From contig CADEDU010000011.1 in the NCBI GenBank assembly GCA_902826155.1, positions 37,192 to 95,975 of the forward strand: a stretch of DNA of 58,784 bases, given 5' to 3'. Shown one piece after another: positions 18,615 through 26,681 of this stretch; the stretch's first letter is position 1; each line of letters starts with the position of its first letter. Under the pieces are notes generated by a model that was not told where the DNA came from, did not search any database, and saw nothing but the letters and a program-made list of their open reading frames with translations. The position numbers and the translations under genes were made by a program. The DNA is from an uncultured beta proteobacterium. Lineage in GTDB: Bacteria; Pseudomonadota; Gammaproteobacteria; Burkholderiales; SG8-39.

Positions 18615-19007
18615 TTAGATGAGCTCCCGACTGCCGTCGGAGAAGTTGATCTTCACGGTGATCGTGCCTTCGTTCATCAACCAAGGCCGGACCGTGAAGC
18701 TGCGCGCACCGCTCTTGTGCATCGGGTCGCTGGCAGCGATCTCCTTGGCGTGCGCGAGCGAATTGGCGCGGATGATCACCATGCCTTCGCCGTTCCAGTC
18801 CTGCTCGTTGTCGGCGAAGAACGGGCCGGCGCCGAACATGATGCCCTTCTTCTCCAACTCGACCTGGAACTTCAGATGCGGCTCGACGTTGGCCATGACC
18901 GGGCCCAGGCCATTGGTGGGCTTGGTGAACACGACGTACAGATCCTTGTGAAGCATCCCGCGGCTCGCGCCAAGGATGTCGTTCTTGGTGATCTTCGGTT
19001 CGGACAT
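18615..19007 (-). CDS. YCII-related (EthD/YciI-fold) small protein
   Basis: The 130-residue product has the YCII-type ferredoxin-like pattern. It runs from LYVVFTKPTNGL through HLKFQVELEKKGIMFGAGPF and GMVIIRANSLAHAKEIAASDPMHK, split here only for description, to FTVRPWLMNEG. Related proteins act as dehydrochlorinase-like or lactone-processing enzymes in aromatic degradation (for example TftG-like and muconolactone-isomerase-like folds). The start at 19007 follows AAGGAG. It sits between the dioxygenase (22 nt) and the TRAP binding protein gene (44 nt). Confidence 0.83.
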   Translation of the reverse strand: MSEPKITKNDILGASRGMLHKDLYVVFTKPTNGLGPVMANVEPHLKFQVELEKKGIMFGAGPFFADNEQDWNGEGMVIIRANSLAHAKEIAASDPMHKSGARSFTVRPWLMNEGTITVKINFSDGSRELI

Positions 19008-19051
19008 GCCTCGCTCCTTCGTTGGATACGCTGGGGTGCAGACGAGCAGCT

Positions 19052-20143
19052 CTAGCCGCGGTCCCAGTCGCGAACCGGCTTGGCGCCACGGCTGCGCATG
19101 GTGTCCATGTACTGCTTGAGGATGGTGCTGGCGGGCATGCCCTTGGCGTCGTTGGCCTTGGCCCACTCCAGCGCGAGATTCTTCATCGACTTGAACAGCT
19201 TCTCGCGCTCGGCCGGCGGAAACTCCACGATCTGCAGCGGCGGATTCTGCTTGGCGCCCTGCTCGGCGAAAACCTTCAAGCCGATGCCGTAGGCGCGGTC
19301 GGTGCCTTCGGAAACCTTCTCGGAGTATTCGCGACCCACGTCACGCACGATCTTCTGCAATTCCGGCGGCAGCTTGTTGAAGCTGTCGCGGTTCATCGCC
19401 AACGCGCCGGCATAGAAGCAACCCATGTTGACCAGCGTGATGTAGTTGACCGTCTCGTGCAGCTTGATGCCAAGCGCGCCGGTCACCACGGTCATCCCGC
19501 CTTCGGACACACCGGTCTTGATGTCGTTGTAGAAGGTGGGCAACGCACCGTCGACCGGCGTGGCCCCCATGGCACCGAGCCACGCGCCGATCGTGCCGGC
19601 CGCCGAGATCTTCTTGCCTTTGAGATCATCGACCGATCGCACCGGAAATTTGGTGAACAGATGCAGCGGATCGATCGACATCGCACCCAGATGCACCAAG
19701 CCGTGCTTGTCCCATTCGGCCTTGAACTGGGGCACCGAGTCCATCAATTCGTTGTGGACTGCGGACATCAACCGATAGTTGTCGGTGACACCCGGGGTGT
19801 AGGTCGATACCTGAATGAGCGGCTGGCGCGCGCCCTCGAGATTGGAGAACACCCAACCCATGTCGGCGATGCCTTCGGACACCGAAGTGAGCGTGGCGTT
19901 GGCCTTGTACAGCACGCCGTTGTAGGCCTCGCGGAAATTGACCTTGTACTTGCCGCTCGCCTCGGCGCGCTTCTTGATTTCGGGAACGACGTAATTCTTG
20001 AGCGCAGCCACCCACGGCACCACTTCCGGATGGCTCGAGCCGATGGTGAGATTGATGGTCTGCTGCGCAGCACTGGGTTGCGCGAATGCCGCGGCAAGCG
20101 CGGTGGCGACGAGCATGGCAAGCCCGTTACGGCGGCGAAGCAT
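19052..20143 (-). CDS. dctP: TRAP transporter substrate-binding protein, DctP family
   Basis: A periplasmic binding protein of 363 residues. The N-terminus has two arginine-rich starts and a hydrophobic signal peptide ending AQPSAAQ around residue 27. The mature part shows the DctP fold with GSSHPEVVPWVAAL, the helix connecting the lobes, and the conserved FTKFPVRSVDDLKGKKI segment, where DctP proteins place the ligand-binding arginine region. The start at 20143 follows GAGGAGG. It probably feeds DctQ/DctM encoded 3 kb downstream in the same cluster. A carboxylate ligand is expected from the family. Confidence 0.92.
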   Translation of the reverse strand: MLRRRNGLAMLVATALAAAFAQPSAAQQTINLTIGSSHPEVVPWVAALKNYVVPEIKKRAEASGKYKVNFREAYNGVLYKANATLTSVSEGIADMGWVFSNLEGARQPLIQVSTYTPGVTDNYRLMSAVHNELMDSVPQFKAEWDKHGLVHLGAMSIDPLHLFTKFPVRSVDDLKGKKISAAGTIGAWLGAMGATPVDGALPTFYNDIKTGVSEGGMTVVTGALGIKLHETVNYITLVNMGCFYAGALAMNRDSFNKLPPELQKIVRDVGREYSEKVSEGTDRAYGIGLKVFAEQGAKQNPPLQIVEFPPAEREKLFKSMKNLALEWAKANDAKGMPASTILKQYMDTMRSRGAKPVRDWDRG

Positions 20144-20307
20144 GGGATCCTCCTCGGCGATACTTGTGGATGGTTGTTCGATGAACTGAGAGGTGAACTG
20201 CGGAGTGGCGACGAGTGTAACCCGGAAGAAAGTGGGTGAGGCACCAGCGCGATAGCCGCAGCCGCGGTGGCTACGACGCGTAAGACGAGCCAGCGAAACC
20301 GCGGGCG

Positions 20308-21303
20308 CTACAGCTCGATGGGCGCCGAGCGATTGCTTGCCGAACGCACGATCGCTTCCAGCACGCGCACATTGTCGAGCAGCTGGTCGCGCGTGAACCG
20401 ATACGTCGCGCGCCCTTGTGCGGCTTGCGCCCACGCCTCGAAGTTCTTGAGCACGGTGTTCGTGGCCGGATACGACTGCGACGTGCGCGCGCCGTTGGCG
20501 TCGCACACCACGACGTCGCTCGGCAATCCCTTGTCGACGTTGGCGTTTTCCTTCACTTCGATCCAGCCGCGGGTACCGTAGAGGGCGAAACGGCCGTGAT
20601 ACGGCGTCGAGGAAAGGCAGGTGAGCGAACCCGAAGTGCCGTTGGCGAACTCGATCTGCGCCGAGATGTGGTCTTCGCCCGCCATCTTGTCGTACACCCG
20701 GGCGGTCCGCGCGATGACGCGCCGCGGGCGGCCGAGCAGGCTGATGAACAGATCGGTCACGTGGATGCCAAGCGCGGTCATGGCGCCGGCCGGTGCGTCC
20801 TTCGCGTTCACGCGCCAGTTCGAAGCGTCCATGTTGGCGAACAGGTTGTGACTCATGTTCGCCTCGGCGTGCAGCAGTTGCCCCAACTCGCCGCCGCGCA
20901 CCGCGCGCAGCACGTGTTCCATCGCCGGCTCGAACCGCCGCTCGTGACCGATGCCGAGGATCCGCCCCGCCTTGTCGCACGCGGTGAGGATGCGCTCCGC
21001 GCCGGCTGCGGTCAGCGTGAGCGGCTTTTCGCAGAACACGTGTTTGCCGGCGGCGACCACCTTCAGCACCTGCTCTTCGTGCTGACTATGCGGCGTGGCG
21101 ACGATCACCGCGTCGACGCCGGCGTCGCGCAAAACTGCGTCGATCGAATCGCTCAGCTGCACGCCGAACTCTTGCGCGAACCCGTCCAGGCCTGCGAGCG
21201 CGACGTCGACCCCGTGGGTGACACGGATTTCGGCGCTCTGATGCAGGCACTTGGTGATCTGCTTGCCCCACCAGCCCAGGCCGATGACTGCTGCGTTCAA
21301 CAT
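20308..21303 (-). CDS. Gfo/Idh/MocA-family NAD(P)-dependent oxidoreductase (paralogue)
   Basis: The 331-residue protein has an N-terminal Rossmann motif AVIGLGWWGK, the CEKPLTL motif near residue 94, and the same C-terminal layout as the gene at 13366-14367. Both share GLGWWG, the segment PAGAMTALGIHVTDL (against PAGPMTATGVHLLDL) and a GRF...GWIEV stretch, so they are paralogues within one cluster. It is 12 nt upstream in coordinates of a RidA-family gene, which precedes it in transcription. The substrate is unknown; dehydrogenation of a cyclic alcohol or dihydrodiol-like intermediate is possible but inferred. Confidence 0.87.
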   Translation of the reverse strand: MLNAAVIGLGWWGKQITKCLHQSAEIRVTHGVDVALAGLDGFAQEFGVQLSDSIDAVLRDAGVDAVIVATPHSQHEEQVLKVVAAGKHVFCEKPLTLTAAGAERILTACDKAGRILGIGHERRFEPAMEHVLRAVRGGELGQLLHAEANMSHNLFANMDASNWRVNAKDAPAGAMTALGIHVTDLFISLLGRPRRVIARTARVYDKMAGEDHISAQIEFANGTSGSLTCLSSTPYHGRFALYGTRGWIEVKENANVDKGLPSDVVVCDANGARTSQSYPATNTVLKNFEAWAQAAQGRATYRFTRDQLLDNVRVLEAIVRSASNRSAPIEL

Positions 21304-21315
21304 GATTGACCTCTG

Positions 21316-21813
21316 CTAGCGGCGCGCGCGCGCGGGCTTCTTCGAGGTACGCCTGCTGGCCGCTTTCTTCTTCGCTGCGCGACGTGCAGGCACGTATCCC
21401 ACGGCGTCAACCTCCAGGCCCATGTCGAGCGGCGTGCGGCCTGCTTGCATGCGCGTGCGCGCTGGCCAGGTTTCGGGGCTGGAGAAGTACTCGCGGTAGA
21501 TGCGATCGAACACTTCGGACTGGCTCTGATCCTTCAGCCACACGATCACCTTGAGCAGGCAGTCCATGTTCGAGCCGGCCGCCTCCATGAGCTTCTTCAT
21601 GTTGTCCATCACGATGCGGACCTGCTGCTCGAACGGGATGTCCGGATATTTCGGCAGCGGCCTGCCTTCGCGGCGTGCATCGATCATCGCCTGCGCGAAC
21701 TGCGGCGTGAACGGCGGCAGGCCCGAGATGTAGATCATGTTGCCGTGCTTGACCGCCAGATTGATCGGCCCGCCGGTGCCCAGCAGCCCGGCGGTGATGA
21801 CTTGCTTTTCCAT
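21316..21813 (-). CDS. RidA-family protein with basic C-terminal tail
   Basis: RidA proteins hydrolyse reactive enamines/imines released by PLP enzymes or, in 2-aminomuconate deaminase, remove an amino group during aromatic catabolism. The 165-residue product has the chorismate-mutase-like fold (VKHGNMIYISGLPPF, MDNMKKLMEAAGSNMDCLLK). It keeps the arginine in WPAR (Arg119), aligned with the catalytic Arg105 of E. coli RidA. Residues 143-165 form an unusual Lys/Arg/Ala tail beyond the normal family end. The start at 21813 is preferred to upstream Arg-rich sequence. Confidence 0.87.
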   Translation of the reverse strand: MEKQVITAGLLGTGGPINLAVKHGNMIYISGLPPFTPQFAQAMIDARREGRPLPKYPDIPFEQQVRIVMDNMKKLMEAAGSNMDCLLKVIVWLKDQSQSEVFDRIYREYFSSPETWPARTRMQAGRTPLDMGLEVDAVGYVPARRAAKKKAASRRTSKKPARARR

Positions 21814-21869
21814 CGTCTGCGTCCTCGTTGCGTGTTCCCGATTTCTGATTGGGCGCCTTGCGCGTCGCT

Positions 21870-22757
21870 TCAAACGCGGTCGGTCGGCAGGCCCGACAGC
21901 CGCTCGATCAGCTTCACCACGGCGATGAAATCCTCGTCGGCGTAACCGTCGCCGCTGGTGAGCTTCATCAGCTGGCGCGTGATTGCGGTCATCGGCATCG
22001 AGATGTTGAGCTCATCGCCTGCTTCGAGCATCAGGTCGAGATCTTTCGAGAGCATCGCCGGCGTGAACGTCGGCGTGAAGTCGCGCTTCTTGAGCAGCTC
22101 TGCTTTCGCCTTCAGCCACGGCGAGCCGATGGTGCTGGCGGTGAGGCCGTCGAGCATGGTGTTCCATTCGATGCCGCCCTTGCGGCCGAGCGCGAGCGCT
22201 TCGGCCATCAGCGAAGCCGTATTCGCCACCAACAGATTGATCACCAGCTTCATGTAGCGCGCCTGCTCCTCTCCGCCCACGTACACCTGCGCGGTGCTGA
22301 ACTTTTCCACTGCGGGTTTGACGCGCTCCCACGCATTTTTCGGACCGGATGCGAGCGCGGTGAGCTGACCCTTCTCGGCCGAGAACGAGTTGCCCGATAC
22401 CGGCATGCGCACGTACGGCACGGCCCGCGTCTGGGCTTCGCGCGCCACCACCGCGGAAGCGCTTGCCGACACGGTGCTCGTCTCGACGAACACCGCGCCC
22501 GGCCGCAGGTTGCTGAGTACGCCCTCCGGTCCGAGCGTGATCTGATGCAGCACCTTGTCATTCGGAATCGAGGAGAACACCACGTCGCTCGCGCGCGCGC
22601 ACTCGGCAACGGAACTCGCAACGGTGGCGCCGTTGGCCTGCGCGCGAGCGCGCGCCGCCGGATCGGGATCGCACACCGTCACCGCATAGCCCGCCTTCGA
22701 CAGGAAACGCGACATCGGCGAGCCCATGCGGCCCACCCCGATGAAACCGATCTTCAT
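21870..22757 (-). CDS. NAD(P)-dependent 3-hydroxyisobutyrate-dehydrogenase-like oxidoreductase
   Basis: The 295-residue protein begins with the dinucleotide-binding motif GFIGVGRMGSPM. It has the family's DVVFSSIPND and FVETSTVS, where the GTM/STVS position binds substrate, and PVSGNSFSAEKGQL. The catalytic-region lysine follows in YMKLVINLL. The beta-hydroxyacid dehydrogenase family oxidises 3-hydroxy acids or reduces semialdehydes and imines. The ATG follows a perfect AAGGAGG. A second member lies at 24220-25149, on the other side of the amidohydrolase gene. Confidence 0.88.
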   Translation of the reverse strand: MKIGFIGVGRMGSPMSRFLSKAGYAVTVCDPDPAARARAQANGATVASSVAECARASDVVFSSIPNDKVLHQITLGPEGVLSNLRPGAVFVETSTVSASASAVVAREAQTRAVPYVRMPVSGNSFSAEKGQLTALASGPKNAWERVKPAVEKFSTAQVYVGGEEQARYMKLVINLLVANTASLMAEALALGRKGGIEWNTMLDGLTASTIGSPWLKAKAELLKKRDFTPTFTPAMLSKDLDLMLEAGDELNISMPMTAITRQLMKLTSGDGYADEDFIAVVKLIERLSGLPTDRV

Positions 22758-22843
22758 GATTTCCTCCTTGTCATCGAGCGAGGCGAGCCTCTGTCGGGCG
22801 CACCGCTCGGGTTACTGCTGAATGGCGCAGCGCCGCCGCGCGC

Positions 22844-24202
22844 CTACGCCGCTTTGGCCAGACCCATCTCCACCAGAATGCGGTGACCCGATGCGTAGAT
22901 CTGACGCTTGCGCTCGGCCAGCTTCGGATAGAGCAGCTTGTAGTCGCGTTTCCTGAACTCGCCGCCGATCAGCACATGTTCGACGTTGGCCAGACTGGTC
23001 TGCAGCACCACGCTGGTGACCGGATCGTGCACCGGCCACATGTTGAGCGCCTGGGCGTCGATCACGACCACGTCGGCCTGCTTGCCCGGCGTGAGCGAGC
23101 CGATGCGATCGTCCATCTTCAGCATCTTCGCGCCTTCGATCGTCACCCACTCGAGCGCCTCGCGGCAATGGATCGTACCGGTGGCAGGCAGCTTGCCTTG
23201 CGTGCGACGCGACTCGTCGTTGTCGAGCGCGCGCTGGCTTTCGAACGCGCCGCGCGCCACGTTGAACATGTCGCCGGCCACCGCCGATTCCAGATCGACG
23301 CCTAACGAAGGCCTTGCGCCCAACTTGCGCAGCCGACCGGTGATGGCGAAGCCGTGGCCCTGCAGCATCTCGGAGTCCGGGGTGAGCGAGAACGTCACGC
23401 CCTGGCCGAGCATGAACTTGAGCTGCTCGTCGCTGAGGGTCTGGCCATGCACGATGTTGTTGTTGTCGCCGAGCAACCCGTCCTGGCGCAGCCGGTCCCA
23501 ACCGTCGGGAGTGCGCGCTTCGGCGCCGGCGCAGTGCATGCTGGCGATCAACTCGAACTCGCGCGCGAGTTTGAAATCGTCGACCGCGACGTCGTAGGTC
23601 GAGTAGTGCGGCCCGAGAATTGCCAGCCCAAGCGTGACGAGCTGATTTTTGCTGGCGAAGCGCGAACGCGTGAGCCGCTCGACCTCGCTGCGGGGATGCG
23701 GCACCTCCCAGAACGGCTTTTGTCCGGGTTTCGGATCGGGCTTGGGCGAGCCGTGGAAGAACATCGCGCGGATACCCGATTCGACCAGGCCGTCGATCGC
23801 ACGATCGGTGTGATCGGGCGTGGGATTGTTGTGGCACCAGTCGCCCAGCGTGGTCGTGCCGCAGTTGATCTGATTGAGCGCTCCCACCAGCGTGGCGATG
23901 TAGATGTCGTCGGGCCGAAATTTGGTCGCCAGCCCGGCGTGCACGTGGTGGAAGTACTCGAGGATGGTCCAATTGCTCGTCACGCCCCGTAACCCGGTCT
24001 GCCAGGTGTGCATGTGGGCGTTGACCAGTCCGGGAATGACGATGCGCCCCGCACCGTCGATCGTCTCGGCGTTGGGCGCGTCGATCGAGGGGCTGATCTC
24101 GCGGATCTTCGCGCCCTCGATCAGCACATCGCCTTGCGCCAGATCGCCCAGCTTCGGGTCCATGGTGATGAGGGTGGCGCCCTTGATGAGCTTCTGGGTC
24201 AT
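22844..24202 (-). CDS. amidohydrolase (ATZ/TRZ-like deaminase/chlorohydrolase group)
   Basis: The 452-residue protein has an N-terminal beta-sandwich and a TIM barrel. The metal motif is NAHMHTW (His63, His65), with further ligand-like residues in SMHCAG, NNIVHGQTL and GVDLESAVAGD. This arrangement matches the group that includes S-adenosylhomocysteine/guanine/cytosine deaminases and s-triazine hydrolases. It would remove an amino or other leaving group from a nitrogen heterocycle. Its placement among RidA genes makes a nitrogen-containing substrate plausible, which is inference. The start at 24202 lies 17 nt after the previous gene. Confidence 0.87.
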   Translation of the reverse strand: MTQKLIKGATLITMDPKLGDLAQGDVLIEGAKIREISPSIDAPNAETIDGAGRIVIPGLVNAHMHTWQTGLRGVTSNWTILEYFHHVHAGLATKFRPDDIYIATLVGALNQINCGTTTLGDWCHNNPTPDHTDRAIDGLVESGIRAMFFHGSPKPDPKPGQKPFWEVPHPRSEVERLTRSRFASKNQLVTLGLAILGPHYSTYDVAVDDFKLAREFELIASMHCAGAEARTPDGWDRLRQDGLLGDNNNIVHGQTLSDEQLKFMLGQGVTFSLTPDSEMLQGHGFAITGRLRKLGARPSLGVDLESAVAGDMFNVARGAFESQRALDNDESRRTQGKLPATGTIHCREALEWVTIEGAKMLKMDDRIGSLTPGKQADVVVIDAQALNMWPVHDPVTSVVLQTSLANVEHVLIGGEFRKRDYKLLYPKLAERKRQIYASGHRILVEMGLAKAA

Positions 24203-24219
24203 GGCGTGCTCCAGACTAC

Positions 24220-25149
24220 CTACGCGTCGGTCAGTCCGTCGGACACTTTCACGTTCTCCGATTGCAGGTCGAGGCCGGCCGCCTTGGCCAGTTCCATGAT
24301 CAGCACCGAGAAGTCGACGTCTTCGTAGCCGCGACCGACCACGTTGGCGATCGCCTCGCGCGTGGCGGCACCCACCGGCATCGTGACGTTGAACTTGCGG
24401 CCCGCGTTCATGCCCAGGTCCATGTCCTTGAGCAGCAGCTTGGGCGTGAAGGTCACGTTGAAATCGAGATTGACCAGCGCCGGCGTCTTGTAGCGCGTGT
24501 ACATCGAGCCGAGCACGCTGTTGTTGATCGATTCCAGGAACACGTGCCGCGGGATGCCCGCCTTCTGCGCCATGATCGTGACTTCGCACAGCGACTGGAT
24601 GATCACGCCGAACAGCGTGTTGTGCGCGATCTTCCACACCCGGGCGAGCTCACCCGAGCCGACGTAGGTGACGCCGCGGCCGAACATCTTCAGGTACGGC
24701 TCGGCGAGTGCGAACGAAGACTTCGGTCCGGAGGCGACGGTCCACAGCTTGCCCGCCTTCACCACCTTGGCGTTGCCCGACACCGGCGCCGACAGGTACG
24801 ACACGCGCATCTTCTCGCACTGCTCGCGGATCTCGGCCGAGCCGTCATCGGAGATCGAAGAGGTCTCGACCACGAGCTTGGGGCGAATGCGGCCGGTGAG
24901 CAGCCCGCCCTTGTCGAACAGCACCTGCTTCACGTCCTTGGTCGTCGACAGGCTGGTGAAGACGATGTCGCGATCGGCCAGGTCGGTGATCTTCTTGACG
25001 ACCGTGCCGCCTTCCGCTGCGATCGGTTCGGCCTTGGAGCTGGTTCGATTCCATACCGACAAATCGCAACCGCCCTTTACCAAGCGGTACGCCATCGCGT
25101 AGCCCATGCGCCCCATGCCGATCCAGCCCAATTTGTGTTTTGTTGCCAT
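24220..25149 (-). CDS. NAD(P)-dependent beta-hydroxyacid-dehydrogenase-like oxidoreductase (paralogue)
   Basis: The 309-residue product starts MATKHKLGWIGMGRMGYAMA, with the NAD(P)-binding glycine motif. It has DIVFTSLSTTKD, VVETSSISDD and YLSAPVSGNAKVVKAG, and the lysine in VWKIAHN at the family's catalytic lysine position. It resembles the gene at 21870-22757 in layout but not closely in sequence. The start at 25149 is used because the upstream 14 residues lack coding character. The gap to the preceding Bug-type gene is 101 nt, so a secondary promoter is possible; none is obvious. Confidence 0.87.
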   Translation of the reverse strand: MATKHKLGWIGMGRMGYAMAYRLVKGGCDLSVWNRTSSKAEPIAAEGGTVVKKITDLADRDIVFTSLSTTKDVKQVLFDKGGLLTGRIRPKLVVETSSISDDGSAEIREQCEKMRVSYLSAPVSGNAKVVKAGKLWTVASGPKSSFALAEPYLKMFGRGVTYVGSGELARVWKIAHNTLFGVIIQSLCEVTIMAQKAGIPRHVFLESINNSVLGSMYTRYKTPALVNLDFNVTFTPKLLLKDMDLGMNAGRKFNVTMPVGAATREAIANVVGRGYEDVDFSVLIMELAKAAGLDLQSENVKVSDGLTDA

Positions 25150-25250
25150 GCCTTTCCTTCCTGAGTGCTGCGGAGTCGCGAATAAGAACAAACACCTACA
25201 ACCACTGAAGCCGATGACTCATCGAACCGCCATCGAACCGTCTTGCTGCG

Positions 25251-26255
25251 TCAGTTCGAGGTCGCTCCCGAGGCCTTCACCACCTTGGCGATGCGCTCGA
25301 TCTCACTGCGAATGAATGCGGCGAAGTCGGCCGGTGAACCTGCCACGGGCTCCATGCCCAGGCCGACGAGCTTGTCGCGCACCGCGGGCATGGCGAGCAC
25401 TGCCTGCGTATCGGCGTTCAGCCGGTTGACGATCGCCTCGGGCGTGCCAGCCGGGGCAGCCAGACCAAACCACGCGGAAACGTCGAAGCCACGCAGACCC
25501 TGGCTGGCGAGCGTGGGCACGTCGGGCATTGCTGCGAGCGGTTTCTCGGAGGTCAGGCCGAGCGACTTGAGCTTGCCGGCCTTCACCTGTGCCATCGCGG
25601 TGGGCGCGCTCGCGAACGTCATCGAGACTTCGCCGGCGAGCGCTGAGTTGACTGCGGCGACCGTGTTCTTGAACGGCACGTGCGTGACCTTGACGCCGGC
25701 GAGCATGTTGAGCACCTCGCCCGAGATATGCATCGACGTGCCGGTGCCGCCGGAGGCATAGGTCAGCGCACCCGGCTTGCTCTTGGCCATGGCGATCAGC
25801 TCGGCCAGCGTGTTGACCCCAAGCGTCGGCGGCACGACCAGCACGTTGGGATTGGTGGCCACTGGTGAGATCGCCACGAAATCCTTGATCGGATCGAACG
25901 GCATGTTCGGATACACCGAGACGTTCGCGCCGTGCGTGCTGGAGGAGGCCATGAGCAGCGAGTAGCCATCGGGCGCCGACTTGGCGACCGCCTCGCCCGC
26001 GATGTTGCCGCCGGCACCTGCGCGGTTCTCGACCACGATCGGCTGGCCGAGGCGCTTGCCCAGCTCTTCGCCCAGGATGCGCGTGAGCACGTCGGCCGCC
26101 GCGCCCGGACCGATCGTCACGAAGATGCGGATCGGTTTGGACGGGTACGGTTGGGCGAGCGCAGCCGTTGCAACAAAAGCCGTCAGGAAAGCGACCAGAG
26201 GTTGTACCCAGCGCTTGGGGGCAAAGAAATTTCCGCTCATCACATTCGCCGTCAT
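25251..26255 (-). CDS. Bug/TctC-family tripartite tricarboxylate transporter substrate-binding protein
   Basis: A periplasmic solute receptor of 334 residues. A signal peptide (VQPLVAFLTAFVATAALAQ) precedes YPSKPIRIFVTIGPGAAADVLTR, the Bug signature start, and VVENRAGAGGNIAGE, where the NRxGAGG motif is universal in the family. The first ATG at 26255 overlaps the stop of the preceding RidA gene (TGATG), suggesting translational coupling. A second Met at residue 6 is an alternative. No TctA/TctB permease is in the window, as is usual for the many orphan Bug proteins of betaproteobacteria. Confidence 0.92.
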   Translation of the reverse strand: MTANVMSGNFFAPKRWVQPLVAFLTAFVATAALAQPYPSKPIRIFVTIGPGAAADVLTRILGEELGKRLGQPIVVENRAGAGGNIAGEAVAKSAPDGYSLLMASSSTHGANVSVYPNMPFDPIKDFVAISPVATNPNVLVVPPTLGVNTLAELIAMAKSKPGALTYASGGTGTSMHISGEVLNMLAGVKVTHVPFKNTVAAVNSALAGEVSMTFASAPTAMAQVKAGKLKSLGLTSEKPLAAMPDVPTLASQGLRGFDVSAWFGLAAPAGTPEAIVNRLNADTQAVLAMPAVRDKLVGLGMEPVAGSPADFAAFIRSEIERIAKVVKASGATSN

Positions 26256-26650
26256 CAGATCACCGCCACGCCCTGGATTTCGAGCACGATGCCCGGCCGC
26301 GCGAAGTGCGACACGGTGATGAGCGCACTCGCCGGGAACTTGCCGTTGGGAAATTTCTCGCCGCGCAGCTTCACGAAGCGGTCGCCCATGCGCGGGTCGT
26401 TGATGAACACCGTCATCGTCACCAGGTTGGCGAGCGACCCGCCGGTGCGCTGCAGCGTCTGATCGATCAGCGCGAAGCACCGGTGCGCCTGCTTGTCGAA
26501 GTCGTACGAGATGTCGTTGCCGCTCTCGTCGGTGGTGGCCGTCTGCCCCGCGAGCCATACCGTCTTGCCGCCCTCGGTGATCACCGCCGGCGAGAACGCG
26601 CGGCCCTTCTGGAATTCGTTGGTTTCCAGGTGCGTGACCTTGGCTGTCAT
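26255..26650 (-). CDS. RidA-family protein lacking the catalytic arginine
   Basis: The 131-residue product has the RidA fold, with FSPAVITEGGKTVWLAGQ, split as strand and turn, then LVTMTVFINDPRMGDRF and a terminal beta-strand LEIQGVAVI. At the position aligned with Arg105 of E. coli RidA the sequence reads FPASAL, so Ser108 replaces the arginine needed for imine hydrolysis in studied RidA proteins. It probably belongs to another Rid subgroup with a different reaction. A perfect AAGGAGG precedes the ATG, and the stop overlaps the next gene's start. Confidence 0.87.
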   Translation of the reverse strand: MTAKVTHLETNEFQKGRAFSPAVITEGGKTVWLAGQTATTDESGNDISYDFDKQAHRCFALIDQTLQRTGGSLANLVTMTVFINDPRMGDRFVKLRGEKFPNGKFPASALITVSHFARPGIVLEIQGVAVI

Positions 26651-26681
26651 CGTGATCCTCCTTTTCTTGCGCACCGGCGCG

